Below, piece after piece: positions 34,665-45,267 of a DNA stretch of 64,000 nt; the stretch's first letter is position 1, and each line of letters starts with the position of its first letter. The notes beneath the pieces are model-generated. The model saw nothing but the letters and a program-made list of their open reading frames with translations. It searched no databases and was not told where the DNA came from. The position numbers and the translations under genes were made by a program. The stretch is from Oceanobacillus halotolerans (GTDB lineage Bacteria > Bacillota > Bacilli > Bacillales > Amphibacillaceae). The DNA lies in NCBI RefSeq assembly GCF_010993955.1, contig NZ_WIXL01000001.1, positions 159,317-223,316 on the forward strand. Reading direction: 5' to 3'.

Positions 34665-35669
34665 CTATTCCATTAATTCAGCAACAATCTCATAGGAACG
34701 TAATCGATCTTCATGGTGGTAAATTTGCGAGTTAATAATCATTTCATTCGCCTGTGTTTCTTCTAAAAATACCTCTAGTCCACGTTTCACTGTTTCTTTG
34801 TCTCCAACAATCGTTGAACGAGAATCAAGTGACTGTTGAACTGCTGCTTTTTCTGATGGTGTCCAAACTGCATCAATATCATCAATTGGCGGTTGTAATT
34901 TTGTTGGTTGGCCTCTTTGAATGCTTAAGAACTGCTGTTGTTGAGAGGTTGCAATATATTTTGCTTGTTCCTCCGTATCTGCTGCAATAACATTAACACC
35001 AACCATTGCATATGGTTCAGCAAGTACGTCAGAAGGTTTAAAATGATCACGGTATAAATTCAAAGCTGCAATTGTATTGTCTGGTGCAAAATGACTTGCA
35101 AATGAAAACGGCAATCCTTTCTGTGCCGAAAGCTGTGCACTAAACCCGCTCGATCCCAATAACCAAATTGGAATCTCAAGGCCTTCTCCTGGCACGGAAT
35201 GAACACGAGCGGTTCCACTAAAGTAAGCCTCAAGCTCTTCTACCATAGCTGGGAATGCTTCCGGACTACTATTCAAGGTTCGACGTAACGCATAGGCTGT
35301 TACCTGATCTGTACCTGGAGCCCGTCCAAGCCCTAAATCAATCCGTCCTGGATATAATGTTTCGAGTGTACCAAATTGTTCTGCAATAACAAGTGGGGCA
35401 TGGTTTGGTAACATAATTCCTCCAGACCCAACACGCATTTGACTTGTTGAACCAGCAATATGGCCAATTAAAACAGACGTTGCGGAACTAGCAATTCCAG
35501 GCATGTTGTGATGCTCCGCAAGCCAATAGCGATTAAATCCTAACTTCTCTGTATGTTGTGCTAGAGAGACACTATTTTTTAAGGAATCACTAGGTGTCCC
35601 GTCTTCCACAACTGGTGCTAGGTCTAATATGGATAATGGTATATCATGAAAGGTTTTAGCTGACATCAT
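34665..35669 (-). CDS. LLM-class flavin-dependent oxidoreductase
   Basis: A 334-residue bacterial luciferase-like monooxygenase. Typical blocks are [15 protein letters not shown]-like at the start, [20 protein letters not shown] (the conserved AEHH), [37 protein letters not shown] and a late [17 protein letters not shown]. This subgroup (YhbW/YvbT-like) has no known natural substrate. Three ATG codons follow AGGAG; the middle one (35669) has the best spacing. Confidence 0.85.
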   Translation of the reverse strand: MMSAKTFHDIPLSILDLAPVVEDGTPSDSLKNSVSLAQHTEKLGFNRYWLAEHHNMPGIASSATSVLIGHIAGSTSQMRVGSGGIMLPNHAPLVIAEQFGTLETLYPGRIDLGLGRAPGTDQVTAYALRRTLNSSPEAFPAMVEELEAYFSGTARVHSVPGEGLEIPIWLLGSSGFSAQLSAQKGLPFSFASHFAPDNTIAALNLYRDHFKPSDVLAEPYAMVGVNVIAADTEEQAKYIATSQQQQFLSIQRGQPTKLQPPIDDIDAVWTPSEKAAVQQSLDSRSTIVGDKETVKRGLEVFLEETQANEMIINSQIYHHEDRLRSYEIVAELME

Positions 35670-35804
35670 CATTTCACTCCTAATGACTTTTCTTAATGAG
35701 AAAGGATAATCTTTTTTATCATAGAAGTCCAATATTCCGCTTACTAGATGTATACTGCTAGCTATTTATAAAAAATTGTCGCTATTCCAAGATGAAAATT
35801 AATT

Positions 35805-36330
35805 CATAGTTGATGTAAATTGTGACGTATTGCGTGGTTGATTTCCGTTTCGGACAGTCGCTTTCACCATGGGCATAAGTGCGACACCTGTTCAAACTAT
35901 TCGTTTTCACAGTGTCTACTTTACCGCGGGTGGCTGTTGAGCATCCTCTTGCTACTCGTCTTTAGGGGTCTCACCTATGCCTCTTCGACGAACATGACGT
36001 TCTAGTGTCGGCGCCTGCCACAGGACGTGACCGTTCTTAGCCGACAAACCGCAGGAGTCTCCGTGTATTTCCTTCGCTAGCTAGTAATTTTAACCATAAA
36101 AAATTTACATTTCAATACTTCTCAATTAAAAGCTCATTTATGAAAGTTGATTGGAGCGGAGAACAGTCGACTCCTGCAGGAATAGCACGTGTCCGAAGAC
36201 CCCACAGGAAGTGGTTTTCTTCCGAGGAGGCTGAGGCCGTGCCTGCGGAAAGCGACTGTTCGGAGCGGAAATCAAAGCACTAACTTACGTCACAATCTAT
36301 ATAAACTGTGACGTTAAAAACAACAAAGAA
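35805..36330. repeat. composite family C element with inverted ends
   Basis: Left part starts TTGATGTAAATTGTGACGTA and contains GATTTCCG...CGGACAGTCGCTTTC. The right part contains GACTCCTGCAGGAATAG, GCGACTGTTCGGAGCGGAAA and ends TACGTCACAATC..., then GACGTTAAAAACAACAAAGA. The ends are inverted copies. The same ends bracket 49.46-49.93 kb. Frames inside are not genes. Confidence 0.6.
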
Positions 36331-36467
36331 TGCGTAAAGCGTCATTTTGTTAATGTTTGTAATATTAATACCAAATCCTTTTAGTAGGATAAAGGATATT
36401 ACATTACGTATGTCGAAGTAATGTGTATAGCAATACATAAAAAACGATAAAAAAGGAGCGTATACAC

Positions 36468-37310
36468 ATGACTTTTTCCATTGTTGGTTATGATCCAGAA
36501 ACAGAAGAACTTGGGGTTGCGGTACAGTCTAAGTTTATTGGGGTAGGATCAGTTGTACCATGGGCAAAAGCTGGAGTAGGAGCAGTAGCCACACAGGCAT
36601 TTGCTAATCCTGCGTATGGTCCAGATGGTTTAGCATTATTAGAAGAAGGAAAAACGGCACAAGAAGCGGTGGATCTTTTAACGAATCAAGATGAGGGCAA
36701 AGATGAACGTCAAGTTGGAATTGTAGATGCAAACGGAAATGCGGCTACATTCACAGGGAAGGACTGTTATGATTGGGCAGGTGGAAGAACAGGCAAATAC
36801 TGTGCCGCACAAGGAAATATTTTAGTTAGTGGGGAAACAGTTGATGCACTAGTGGATACGTTTGAAAAAACAGAAGGTACGCTTGCGGAAAGACTTTTAA
36901 CAGCATTGGATGCAGGACAAGACGCAGGTGGTGATAGCCGTGGGAAACAAGCTGCTGCCATTTACGTTGTAAAAGAAAAAGCGGGTTATTTAGGAGTAAA
37001 TGATCGCTATATTGATTTACGAGTAGATGAACACCCTGATCCAATTAAAGAGCTTATTCGCATCTATAAACTTCATCAATTATATTTTGGCCAACCAAAA
37101 AAAGAGGATGAAGTGGTGATTGAAGGGGAGGTTCGTAGCGAAATAGAAGATCATTTAGCTCGTCTTGGTTATTTAGAATCGAAGGAAGCTAATGATGCGA
37201 CATTTAATGATGCACTTACCTCGTTTCTTCATACCGAGAATTTTGAAGGTAGAGAGTTAGAAAAAGGGAAAATTGATAAACAAGTACTTAAATTTATGAA
37301 AAATAAGTAA
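36468..37310 (+). CDS. DUF1028 Ntn-hydrolase-like protein
   Basis: A 280-residue protein. Residues 1-205 match DUF1028 (MTFSIVGYDPETEELGVAVQ, AKAGVGAVATQAFANPAYGP, FTGKDCYDWAGGRTGKYCAA, DAGGDSRGKQAAAIYVV). The conserved Ser/Thr near the N-terminus fits an Ntn-type fold. The C-terminal 60 residues resemble a putative peptidoglycan-binding tail found in this family. AAAAAAGGAGCG precedes the ATG. Physiological role unknown. Confidence 0.85.
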   Translation: MTFSIVGYDPETEELGVAVQSKFIGVGSVVPWAKAGVGAVATQAFANPAYGPDGLALLEEGKTAQEAVDLLTNQDEGKDERQVGIVDANGNAATFTGKDCYDWAGGRTGKYCAAQGNILVSGETVDALVDTFEKTEGTLAERLLTALDAGQDAGGDSRGKQAAAIYVVKEKAGYLGVNDRYIDLRVDEHPDPIKELIRIYKLHQLYFGQPKKEDEVVIEGEVRSEIEDHLARLGYLESKEANDATFNDALTSFLHTENFEGRELEKGKIDKQVLKFMKNK

Positions 37311-37676
37311 GATTTACAAGCGAGATGTTGGGGTGAATACAAAGCTCATTCCTTTATTCCATCCAAAACTCTTTTTGTACCTCCACCGTGGATATAGTGT
37401 GACATAACTACTATGTTCGTTTACTTACTACAATTAGGATCAATTTGTACTATAAATTATTATATGATGGAAATCCAATTGATGGAAGCTTGGGAACAAA
37501 ATAACTGGTCCTACATTAGTCAAGGGACCAACAACAAGATAAGGAAAGTTAGCACAGCATACATTTTATGAAGTTTAAAAAATGACCACCAAATTTGGTG
37601 GTCATTTCACATTTCACTTTATCCCGCATGTAACGGGCAGTAAGACCCCCACTTATTGAAATTTTACTTCATTATT
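37311..37676. other. intergenic with bidirectional terminator
   Basis: AAATGACCACC and its complement form a perfect palindrome at 37580-37607 with T and A tails, serving two convergent genes. 37620-37672 holds a degenerate repeat (CCGCATGTAACGG ... GACCCCCACT) also seen at 22.66-22.71 kb. Nothing else is supported. Confidence 0.6.
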
Positions 37677-39386
37677 CTAGCGGGACTTATTATCATTCTG
37701 ATCAAGTTCTTCGATAATTTCTTCTTTGACATCTGTATACACTTCTTCTTTTATCTCTTCATAAATTTCATCTTTCATATCATCGTATACTTCTGCTTTT
37801 ACATCATCTAAGAATTCCTCTTTAAATTCAGCTTTTGCAGTTGCTTTTCGTTTGGATTGTTTTTTCGTTTGCTCTGTATGCCAATCTTTGTTAAACATCA
37901 TCAGCATTGACACAACCATTAAGATCATGATAATCCCAAACGGCAATGCGGCAATAATGGATGCAGTTTGCAGCGCGTCAAGACCGCCACCACCACTTAG
38001 TAGTAACACACTTGCGGCACCAGCTATTAAGAAACCCCAAACTAATTTTACCCACATTTGTGGTTCAAGGCTACCGCGTGAAGTCATCGCACCTAAGACA
38101 TAAGATGCAGAATCAGCAGACGTTATAAAGAATATCAGAATTAAAATAACTGCTAAAATGTTTGTGATCATACTTAAGGGCAGTTCACCTAATGTCGTAA
38201 ACAAGGCAAGTTCAACATCACCTGTAACGAGTTCAGCAATGCCACCAGGTCCAAACATTTCTAAATTCAATGCAGTACCACCAAACGCTGTAAACCAAAT
38301 AATTGCCAGTAGGGATGGAACAATCAACACACCTGCCATAAACTCACGGATAGTCCTTCCACGTGAGATACGTGCAATAAATAGTCCCATAAATGGAGCC
38401 CATGAAATATGCCATGCCCAGAAGAAGATTGTGTTTGTCCCAAGCCAAGCGCTTTCAGAAAATGGTGTCAAGGTTAGGCTCATAGGAATAAGATTTGAAA
38501 TATATCCCCCAAGAGTTGTGACAAAACTTTCAGCAATAAAGATGGTTGGACCGACAATGATAACGAAAATGAGTAAAAGACCAGCAACAACCAAGTTTAT
38601 ATTACTTAACGTTTTAATCCCTTTATTGACCCCTTTGGCAGCAGAGAACATAAATAACACTGTTACGATGGCAATAATGATGATCTGTGTCCATATGTTA
38701 TTGGGAATAGGCGATATATAGGAAAGTCCACCTGTAATTTGCATCGCACTTAAACCAAACGTAGTTGCCACACCAGTACATGTAGCTAATACAGCTAAAA
38801 TGTCGATCGTTCTTCCAGCCCAACCTTCTACACGGTCCCCCAATAATGGGTAAAAGGCTGAACTAACCAATGCAGGGCGATCCTTACGAAATTGTACATA
38901 GGCAAGCGTTAATCCGACGATGGAAAATATCGCCCATGGATGTAAAGCCCAGTGATACGCACCGTAACGAAGGCCAGCAATTGCTGCCTCTCTTGTTTCG
39001 GGTTCATAGCCAACTGGTGTATCTAAATAATATAAAACAGGTTCTGCTACACCCCAGAATACAAACCCAACACCAATACCTGCAGCAAATAGCATACCAA
39101 CCCAAGAAAACCAGGAAAACTCCGGTTTATCATCTGGTTTGCCTAAGCGAAGTTTTCCATATGGACTAATAGCTAAAATAATAACGAATAGAACGAAAAA
39201 AGCAGTAATTAGCATGTAGAACCAGCCAAAATTGGTGATCATCCAATCTAATCCATGGCCTGCTGTTGTATTTAAAGATTGTGGAGAAATTGCCCCCCAA
39301 AGGACAAATAAAGTTACGAAAATAGCAGAAATATAAAATACCTTTGCAGGTTTCTTTGTAGTATAATTGTAGTTACTTTCAGTCAT
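37677..39386 (-). CDS. BCCT-family osmolyte transporter (OpuD-like)
   Basis: A 569-residue carrier with twelve predicted helices. Family blocks are WFSWVGMLFAAGIGVGFVFW, WGVAEPVLYYLDTP and the signature FFWAWHISWAPFMGLFIARI plus SRGRTIREF. It imports betaine, choline or carnitine with sodium. The last 55 residues are highly charged repeats of EVYDDMKDEIYEEI type, a C-terminal osmosensing-like tail. The ATG lacks a close ribosome binding site. An AAAGGAGG box lies 26 bp upstream, next to a GTG-TAA start-stop pair. Confidence 0.9.
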   Translation of the reverse strand: MTESNYNYTTKKPAKVFYISAIFVTLFVLWGAISPQSLNTTAGHGLDWMITNFGWFYMLITAFFVLFVIILAISPYGKLRLGKPDDKPEFSWFSWVGMLFAAGIGVGFVFWGVAEPVLYYLDTPVGYEPETREAAIAGLRYGAYHWALHPWAIFSIVGLTLAYVQFRKDRPALVSSAFYPLLGDRVEGWAGRTIDILAVLATCTGVATTFGLSAMQITGGLSYISPIPNNIWTQIIIIAIVTVLFMFSAAKGVNKGIKTLSNINLVVAGLLLIFVIIVGPTIFIAESFVTTLGGYISNLIPMSLTLTPFSESAWLGTNTIFFWAWHISWAPFMGLFIARISRGRTIREFMAGVLIVPSLLAIIWFTAFGGTALNLEMFGPGGIAELVTGDVELALFTTLGELPLSMITNILAVILILIFFITSADSASYVLGAMTSRGSLEPQMWVKLVWGFLIAGAASVLLLSGGGGLDALQTASIIAALPFGIIMILMVVSMLMMFNKDWHTEQTKKQSKRKATAKAEFKEEFLDDVKAEVYDDMKDEIYEEIKEEVYTDVKEEIIEELDQNDNKSR

Positions 39387-39749
39387 AATAATCTGCGTTG
39401 TGAATTACACAGTTGCCTCCTTTCGGGTATTAGTTTATGTATGTGTATTCATTCCCTTATTTTCGAGTAATACACTTTATAAACTGTACCATTAATGAAA
39501 GGACCATGTAAAATGATTACTGGACAAAAGAAAAAGCGTAACCAAAATGATAGTGGTTACACTCTTATCAACATTCGGATCGGTACTTTTATAAGAGCTT
39601 ATCATTGCTCAACTCATTACTTACAGGTGTAAAAAGGGGATCGAGAGTGCTTGTCAGTGCCAAAACCATAGGCTATCTCACGAAAAGGTAAAAGAAAGTG
39701 CACTTGATAAAACCCCTAACAAGCAACACTTCCTTACCATCCCCAATAA
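39387..39749. other. intergenic with degenerate repeat
   Basis: A GTAACCA...TGGTTAC dyad lies near 39537-39565. A weak repeat around AAAAAGGGGATCGAGAGTGC (about 39635) resembles units at 21.2 and 32.6 kb. No gene supported. Confidence 0.4.
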
Positions 39750-40811
39750 TTAATGTCGTTTATTTAACCACAATACTCCAGATTTGGCTAACCGAGGTAA
39801 TAGACCAGTGACTGGTTGTTGCATCATATTGCCAAATCCATCAGATTTACCAAGTGAACCAAGTGTTCCTTTTAATTTAATCTCTTTCGGTTTTCTTGGT
39901 TCTTCACCTCGAAAAATAGCTAGCAATACATCAGCGATTTGTTCCCCTTGTTGTCCCGCTAATTGTCCACTAGGAGAATGCTCAGAGGATGCACAATCCC
40001 CAACCACATAAATATTAGTAGCTTCTGGAACTTGGTAAAAGTCATTGACAACTAATTTCTCCTGTTTGTCTTTTTCAAATGGCAGGGCACGTGCTAGGTA
40101 GCACGGTCTTACGCCTGCTGTCCAAATCGTGACATCATTCACATAGCAGACCCCATTATTGCACACACCATCTTTTTCTACATATTCGACATTAGCATGA
40201 TGTAGCACTTCTACATCGTTTTTGGTAAACCAGTCCGCGACATGTGCCTGAATTTTAGGGTCAAATGCTTTTAGCACAGAACCACCTCTGTCCAGTAATC
40301 GAATATTCAAATCAGCTCGACTTTCTCGTATCTCAGAAGCAACTTCAATGCCGCTTAATCCAGCACCAACAATTGTCACCTTTCCATAAGCACCTAAATT
40401 ACCAACAGAAAGCCCAGTATGTCTTACTTTAGCAAATGTTTGGACACTTTCTGTAAATTCCTCTGCACCCTCTACACCATGATAGTTATCCTCACACCCT
40501 AGACCAATAACTAAATAATCATACTCGACAGGTTCACTGGATTCACGAATATGAATTAGTTCGTTTTCGGTATCGATTTCCGTAATTTCGCCATAAACAT
40601 ATGTCACACGATCATCTGTTGGAAATGCAGCACGAACATCTTTATCAGCACTTGTTCCTGCTGCAATCGTGTAGAACTCTGTTTTCATGGAGTGATATGG
40701 GTTTCGATCCATTACCGTTATATGTACATCATCAGGTAAATCATTTTCCAGTAATTGCAATAAAATTTTTAATCCACCATATCCCCCACCTAAAATGACT
40801 ACCTTCCTCAT
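39750..40811 (-). CDS. yutJ: type II NADH dehydrogenase-like flavoprotein (YutJ type)
   Basis: A 353-residue FAD/NAD(P)-binding protein. The first Rossmann motif is MRKVVILGGGYGGLKILLQL, the second GKVTIVGAGLSGIEVASEIR, and the FAD-binding end block is NIYVVGDCASSEHSPSGQLA. CNNGVC holds a cysteine pair. It resembles B. subtilis YutJ, a putative membrane-associated NADH dehydrogenase without a proton-pumping role. The ATG at 40811 follows a GGGGG run about 10 bp upstream. Confidence 0.82.
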   Translation of the reverse strand: MRKVVILGGGYGGLKILLQLLENDLPDDVHITVMDRNPYHSMKTEFYTIAAGTSADKDVRAAFPTDDRVTYVYGEITEIDTENELIHIRESSEPVEYDYLVIGLGCEDNYHGVEGAEEFTESVQTFAKVRHTGLSVGNLGAYGKVTIVGAGLSGIEVASEIRESRADLNIRLLDRGGSVLKAFDPKIQAHVADWFTKNDVEVLHHANVEYVEKDGVCNNGVCYVNDVTIWTAGVRPCYLARALPFEKDKQEKLVVNDFYQVPEATNIYVVGDCASSEHSPSGQLAGQQGEQIADVLLAIFRGEEPRKPKEIKLKGTLGSLGKSDGFGNMMQQPVTGLLPRLAKSGVLWLNKRH

Positions 40812-40990
40812 AAGAAACATACCCCCATTTTTTCTGTTTTGAATCATGTGAATGTGTAATACATGGGTGTTAGTACACCAAACGAAAGCATTTCCGAATC
40901 CTCTTATCTAAGGATACCAAAGAAAAATAAGGAAGACTAGAGATTCTATAAGAATGTCGAAATTTAAATTATTTTGTTAAGAATGGTCAC

Positions 40991-41376
40991 TTATTTGGTC
41001 GTTATAACCAAATATATGCATGATACTTTTAAATCAATGTGATGAACTAAATCATCATCCTCACCTACCCAATAGGTTATATCCATATTCTTTACTAATA
41101 CACCTGTAAGTTTACTTGCTATCCTTCCTCCACTAAAAGCTTCTAAAATTGGTGACATTTCACTCAGCAATTCATCTGTATTCATGGAAACGGAAATCCC
41201 AATTGTTGTTACATTATTAATCGTTTCGTTTCCAACAATTTACATTTACATCTCCGTTTTCGAGTCAGCATATTGATTCATGGAATTGTTTGGGTCAAGT
41301 AAAGATAAAAACATATCAACTAGTCCTTGGTCATTAGAGGTAAATTCAGTCATTTGCCATTCACTATCTTAGTTTA
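40991..41376 (-). pseudogene. DUF6612-like lipoprotein fragment with in-frame stops
   Basis: The visible frame from 41185 (MNTDELLSEMSPILEAFSGG, then DITYWVGEDDDLVHHIDLK) resembles the C-terminal half of DUF6612-type lipoproteins. Upstream in the same frame, DSEWQMTEFTSNDQGLVDMF and SLLDPNNSMNQYADS continue the family style. Two TAA stops at about 41235-41245 lie between them. No signal peptide or start remains. Probably a decayed lipoprotein gene. Confidence 0.5.
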
Positions 41377-41527
41377 ATTACAAATGGTTATGATTAAAGC
41401 AATTGAGTTCCAAATTACGGTAAAACCATCATTTATTTTACATTCATGGAATCCCTTTTTTGGGAAAGGCTATTTTATGTGCACATTAAACATAGCAAAT
41501 TCCAAGACAAGAAGGGAAGAAACGTAT

Positions 41528-42274
41528 ATGAAAAATTATATGACATTAGTAATTGCGCTATTTATGACACTAGGCTACACTGCTAGTTCTCCAGTTTTGG
41601 CACACTTTGATAATGAACAGATTATACAGACAGCAGAAGAAAAAAATGACAAGAAGAAAGAGGAAAATAGCATTTACCGTAATGAAATTTTCCTGAAATA
41701 TCAAGCAACAGAGCTTGGCATTGATACAGATGACAAAGATGTAGACACCCTTGCAAAAGAAATTCGACGAGCAAAAATGGAGGAAGCTGCTAAAAAACTC
41801 GGTATTGATCCTGAGGGAAAAGATCCAAAAGAATTAGGTAAAGAAATGCACCAAGCAATTGTGTTACAAAAAGCAGAAGAATTGGGAATTGAAACAGAGG
41901 AAAAAGATCCTAAGACCCTTGCTAAAGAAGTACAAAAAAGGATTCTAAATGAGAAAGCAGAAGAGCTAGGAATTGAAACAAAAGGAAAAGATTTGAAGCA
42001 ATTAAAAAAAGACGTGATGAAGGAAATGATCCAATTAGAAGCAGATAAGGTTGGAGTTGAGACAGAAGGGAAAGATTATAAAGAGATCATGGAAGAGATT
42101 CATGTCCATAAATTATTTTTGTCTGCTGAACAGTTAGGAATTGATACAAAAGATAAAGAGGCTCAACAAATTTTAGAAGAGATTATTATACACCATGCTG
42201 AAAAAGCAAAAGAACTAAAGCTTTTTCCATTTGAAGAAGAGAAGGGAAATTTACACAAATCCTTTTTGCATTAA
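41528..42274 (+). CDS. secreted protein with 30-residue tandem repeats
   Basis: About 248 residues. A signal peptide (residues 1-25, ending PVLA) is followed by six tandem units of roughly 30-33 residues. Each contains a core like AEELGIETEEKDPKTLAKEV, with the D/E-T/P-x-x-KD loop regularly spaced. The units are predicted helical and highly charged. The loops superficially recall calcium-binding sites, but lack a strict EF-hand pattern. ATG 41528 follows AAGGGAAG. Probably exported or cell-wall associated; function unknown. Confidence 0.65.
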   Translation: MKNYMTLVIALFMTLGYTASSPVLAHFDNEQIIQTAEEKNDKKKEENSIYRNEIFLKYQATELGIDTDDKDVDTLAKEIRRAKMEEAAKKLGIDPEGKDPKELGKEMHQAIVLQKAEELGIETEEKDPKTLAKEVQKRILNEKAEELGIETKGKDLKQLKKDVMKEMIQLEADKVGVETEGKDYKEIMEEIHVHKLFLSAEQLGIDTKDKEAQQILEEIIIHHAEKAKELKLFPFEEEKGNLHKSFLH

Positions 42275-42502
42275 GTTGTTTTCCAAAAGATTGTAGTATA
42301 AATCCGATGCTCGTCAGTGCAAAAATGACTATGAAGATATGTTGAAAGTGAATCAAGGGTGCATGTCAGTGCATGCACAATTTATTTTCCAATAAGAGAC
42401 TGCTGAAAATCTTGCTTGATTGCCCAAATCGAGTATTTAACGATGCATCATATATAAGATACAACGTTAAAAAATAACAAAGATCCTCACATTAAATTGT
42501 AA

Positions 42503-42528
42503 TCCCCGAGAAAATCGGGGGTTTTTTA
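42503..42528 (+). terminator. Rho-independent terminator
   Basis: Stem CCCCGA / TCGGGG then GTTTTTTAT. Confidence 0.75.
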
Positions 42529-42581
42529 TCTTCCAGGAAATTATAAAAAACAGATCTGTGGTTAACTGAGTAATAGGAACA

Positions 42582-42790
42582 GCCACGTCCAGCTCCAGCG
42601 CCTACCCCCTCGAGGTCATAAGTCGATCCACATTACGCGCAAAAAGCGCCACGTGGAGGCTTGGCTTATGCTTGGCAGATAAGAAAACTTTCTTACTGCA
42701 TAAGTGCAACTAAGGCTTTTCGCCATAAAGACTTGGCGACAAGCCAAGTTTTCTAATCGGGGGTAATTAAGGCGCTTCTAGCTTTTGTTC
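42582..42790 (+). repeat. repeat family B, copy 2
   Basis: CACGTCCAGCTCCAGCGCCT ... GGGGGTAATTAAGGCGCTTC then TAGCTTTTGTTC. The two ends pair (AGCGCC / GGCGCT and CCCC / GGGG). An inner stem CTTATGC / GCATAAG is clear. Confidence 0.7.
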
Positions 42791-42801
42791 CAAGATAAGG
42801 A

Positions 42802-42891
42802 TGTATAAAATGTTGGCTAAAATTTTAATGTCCCAAGTATAAGAAAAACGAACACATTCGCTAAAGGACGAACGAATGCTAGTTTTTCTAA
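42802..42891 (+). repeat. repeat family A, copy 4 (5' truncated)
   Basis: Retains GCTAAAATTTTAATGTCCCA and the second hairpin. The first half is lost against the end of the family B copy. Confidence 0.7.
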
Positions 42892-42922
42892 TTGACGTTA
42901 TTCTAATTTAACGATATTATAT

Positions 42923-42953
42923 AAACAATAGTTTATATTTTAAACAATAGTTT
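42923..42953. promoter_or_regulatory. paired dyads, candidate operator of psuK-psuG
   Basis: AAACAATAGTTT occurs at 42923-42934 and 42942-42953. Each is a short dyad (AAAC/GTTT), 19 bp apart and just upstream of the ribosome binding site. The kinase gene product itself carries an HTH domain. Confidence 0.55.
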
Positions 42954-42973
42954 GTTGAAGGGTGGTGAATGTT

Positions 42974-44092
42974 GTGCAAGACAACTTTAATATGTTATCA
43001 GCAAAAGAGAAACAACTTTTTGAATATATTAAACAGGATCCTTACATCACCCAAAAGGAATTAGCCGAAAAGGTAGGCCTCTCCCGACCATCGATAGCTA
43101 ATTTAATCTCAGGGTTGATGAAGAAGGGATTTATACGTGGGAAAGCTTATATTGTAAATGAAAATGAGCAAGTAGTATGTATTGGTGGTGCAAATGTCGA
43201 CCGTAAATTTTATGGGAAAGAGCCCATTCAACTTGGTACTTCAAATCCAGTTCACGTAACCCAAAGTATTGGTGGTGTTGCTCGAAATATAGCGGAAAAT
43301 TTAGGACGTTTTGGCTTAGATGTATCCCTTCTCACAGCAAGCGGGAATGATAGTGATTGGCAATTTATAAAGGAAGCATCTGCACACTATATGAATCTCG
43401 ATCATAGTACTCAACTCCCTGATGCGAGAACAGGTTCCTATACGGCTGTATTAGATAGAACTGGTGAATTAATCGTTGCATTGGCAGACATGGATGTGTA
43501 CGAATCGATTACACCATCATTTGTAAAACAACAAATGCATGTACTACATCATGCAAGATGTATTATGGCTGATTTAAATTGTCCAAAAGAAACATTAGAA
43601 TTTCTTTCTCAATACGGGAAAAATAAAGAAGTAGCCGTTTTTCTTGTGGCAGTGTCTGCACCGAAAATGAAACGCATACCAGAAGACCTACAAGGTATCA
43701 CATGGTTAATTATGAATCATGAGGAAGCAGAAACATACCTTGGTGTAACAATTGAAACAGAAGAAACCTGGCACCAAGCACTAGACAAGCTATTAGCATT
43801 AGGTGCCAAAAACGCTGTTATCACGAATGGGAAACATGGGGTCATGATTGGCAATGAGTCTGAGGGGATTCATCATATAAAAGCTGTAGATCCTGGTGAC
43901 ATTGTGGATGTAACTGGAGCAGGAGATGCATTTAGTGCAGCAGTATTGTATGCATGGCTAGAAGGGTATGAGCTTCGTGAGATTGGAAAAGCTGGTGTCC
44001 TTAATGCTTCCAAAACCCTAAAATCCGCATACACGGTAAGACAAGACTTATCCCCAACACAATTTCAAAAAGACATGGAGGAATCAACATGA
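42974..44092 (+). CDS. psuK: pseudouridine kinase with N-terminal HTH domain
   Basis: A 372-residue fusion. Residues 5-55 form a winged HTH ([39 protein letters not shown]). Residues 65-365 form a PfkB kinase ([35 protein letters not shown], and the active-site [15 protein letters not shown]). The kinase makes pseudouridine-5'-phosphate, which the next gene product splits. The stop overlaps psuG by 4 bp. GTG 42974 follows AAGGGTGG, though GTG 42962 or 42965 is possible. Self-control by the HTH part is plausible. Confidence 0.85.
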   Translation: MQDNFNMLSAKEKQLFEYIKQDPYITQKELAEKVGLSRPSIANLISGLMKKGFIRGKAYIVNENEQVVCIGGANVDRKFYGKEPIQLGTSNPVHVTQSIGGVARNIAENLGRFGLDVSLLTASGNDSDWQFIKEASAHYMNLDHSTQLPDARTGSYTAVLDRTGELIVALADMDVYESITPSFVKQQMHVLHHARCIMADLNCPKETLEFLSQYGKNKEVAVFLVAVSAPKMKRIPEDLQGITWLIMNHEEAETYLGVTIETEETWHQALDKLLALGAKNAVITNGKHGVMIGNESEGIHHIKAVDPGDIVDVTGAGDAFSAAVLYAWLEGYELREIGKAGVLNASKTLKSAYTVRQDLSPTQFQKDMEEST

Positions 44093-45000
44093 AAGAGTAT
44101 ATAGCATTATCACAGGAAGTTCAGGAAGCACAAAAGGCTAATAAACCGATCGTAGCACTAGAATCAACCATAATTTCACATGGAATGCCATATCCACAGA
44201 ATGTAAAAACCGCACGAGAAGTGGAAAACATCATTCGAGAAAATGGAGCAACACCAGCAACCATTGCTATTTTAGATGGGAAAATTAAAGTTGGCTTAAC
44301 GGATGACGAATTGGAGGAACTGGGAAATAGCGATAATGTAGCGAAAGTATCTCGCCGTGATTTACCTTATTTAGTCGCAACGAAACAAAAGGGTGCGACA
44401 ACGGTTGCGGCAACGATGATTTGTGCAGATTTAGCAGGAATTTCTATTTTTGCAACAGGTGGTATTGGTGGTGTTCATCGTGGTGCAGAAACAACGATGG
44501 ATATTTCAGCTGACTTAGAAGAACTGGCGAAAACGAATGTCGCTGTTGTCTGTGCTGGTGCAAAATCGATTCTTGATTTGGGCTTAACAATGGAATATCT
44601 AGAAACTAAAGGTGTACCAGTTATTGGCTATCAGACGGATGTTTTACCAGCATTTTACACACGTACAAGTGAGTTTCCAGTTAATTTCCGAGCAGATGAC
44701 ACTGCGACTATCGCTAAAACATTAAAAACAAAATGGGATTTGCAACTAGCAGGTGGTGCTGTTGTGGCAAACCCAATCCCTGAAGCCCACGCAATGCCAG
44801 AGGATAAAATAACCGCTGTTATTGAAACAGCATTGTCTGAAGCAAAGGAAAAGAATATTTCTGGTAAAGAAGTAACCCCATTTTTATTAGCAAAAGTTAA
44901 AGAACTAACAGATGGTAAGAGTTTGGATGCTAACATTGCATTAGTGAAATATAATGCAGAAGTAGGTGCTAAATTGGCTGTGAAATTAGCAGCATTGTAG
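44089..45000 (+). CDS. psuG: pseudouridine-5'-phosphate glycosidase
   Basis: A 303-residue enzyme of the IndA/PsuG family. Visible blocks are [79 protein letters not shown] and [16 protein letters not shown]. It cleaves pseudouridine-5'-phosphate to uracil and ribose-5-phosphate. The start overlaps psuK (ATGA), so the two are translationally coupled. The pair recycles pseudouridine from RNA. Confidence 0.95.
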   Translation: MKEYIALSQEVQEAQKANKPIVALESTIISHGMPYPQNVKTAREVENIIRENGATPATIAILDGKIKVGLTDDELEELGNSDNVAKVSRRDLPYLVATKQKGATTVAATMICADLAGISIFATGGIGGVHRGAETTMDISADLEELAKTNVAVVCAGAKSILDLGLTMEYLETKGVPVIGYQTDVLPAFYTRTSEFPVNFRADDTATIAKTLKTKWDLQLAGGAVVANPIPEAHAMPEDKITAVIETALSEAKEKNISGKEVTPFLLAKVKELTDGKSLDANIALVKYNAEVGAKLAVKLAAL

Positions 45001-45009
45001 AAATTCGGA

Positions 45010-45140
45010 TAGGCTATTTTCACGGGACACTAGGCGACAAAGGAGGCGCTGTGACAACAATAAACGAGAGTTTGAACAGATGTCGAACTTGTACCAAAGT
45101 GGTGAAAGCGAAGTATATTTCTGGAACGGTAGTAAAATGA
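45010..45140 (+). repeat. repeat family C, degenerate copy
   Basis: GACACTAGGCGACAAAGGAG ... TTTGAACAGATGTCGAACTT ... GGTGAAAGCGAAGTATATTT. It matches internal parts of the C elements at 16.8 and 49.7 kb. Confidence 0.5.
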
Positions 45141-45267
45141 TACAATGTTATGCCGCAGTTTATATAAAATCCGATGGGGAGAAAGCAGCAAAGTATGCGA
45201 TAAAGCCTTTGGATAAAAAAAGCTCCTATACAAATACTAAGCAAAAATAGTATAGGAGTGTTATATT

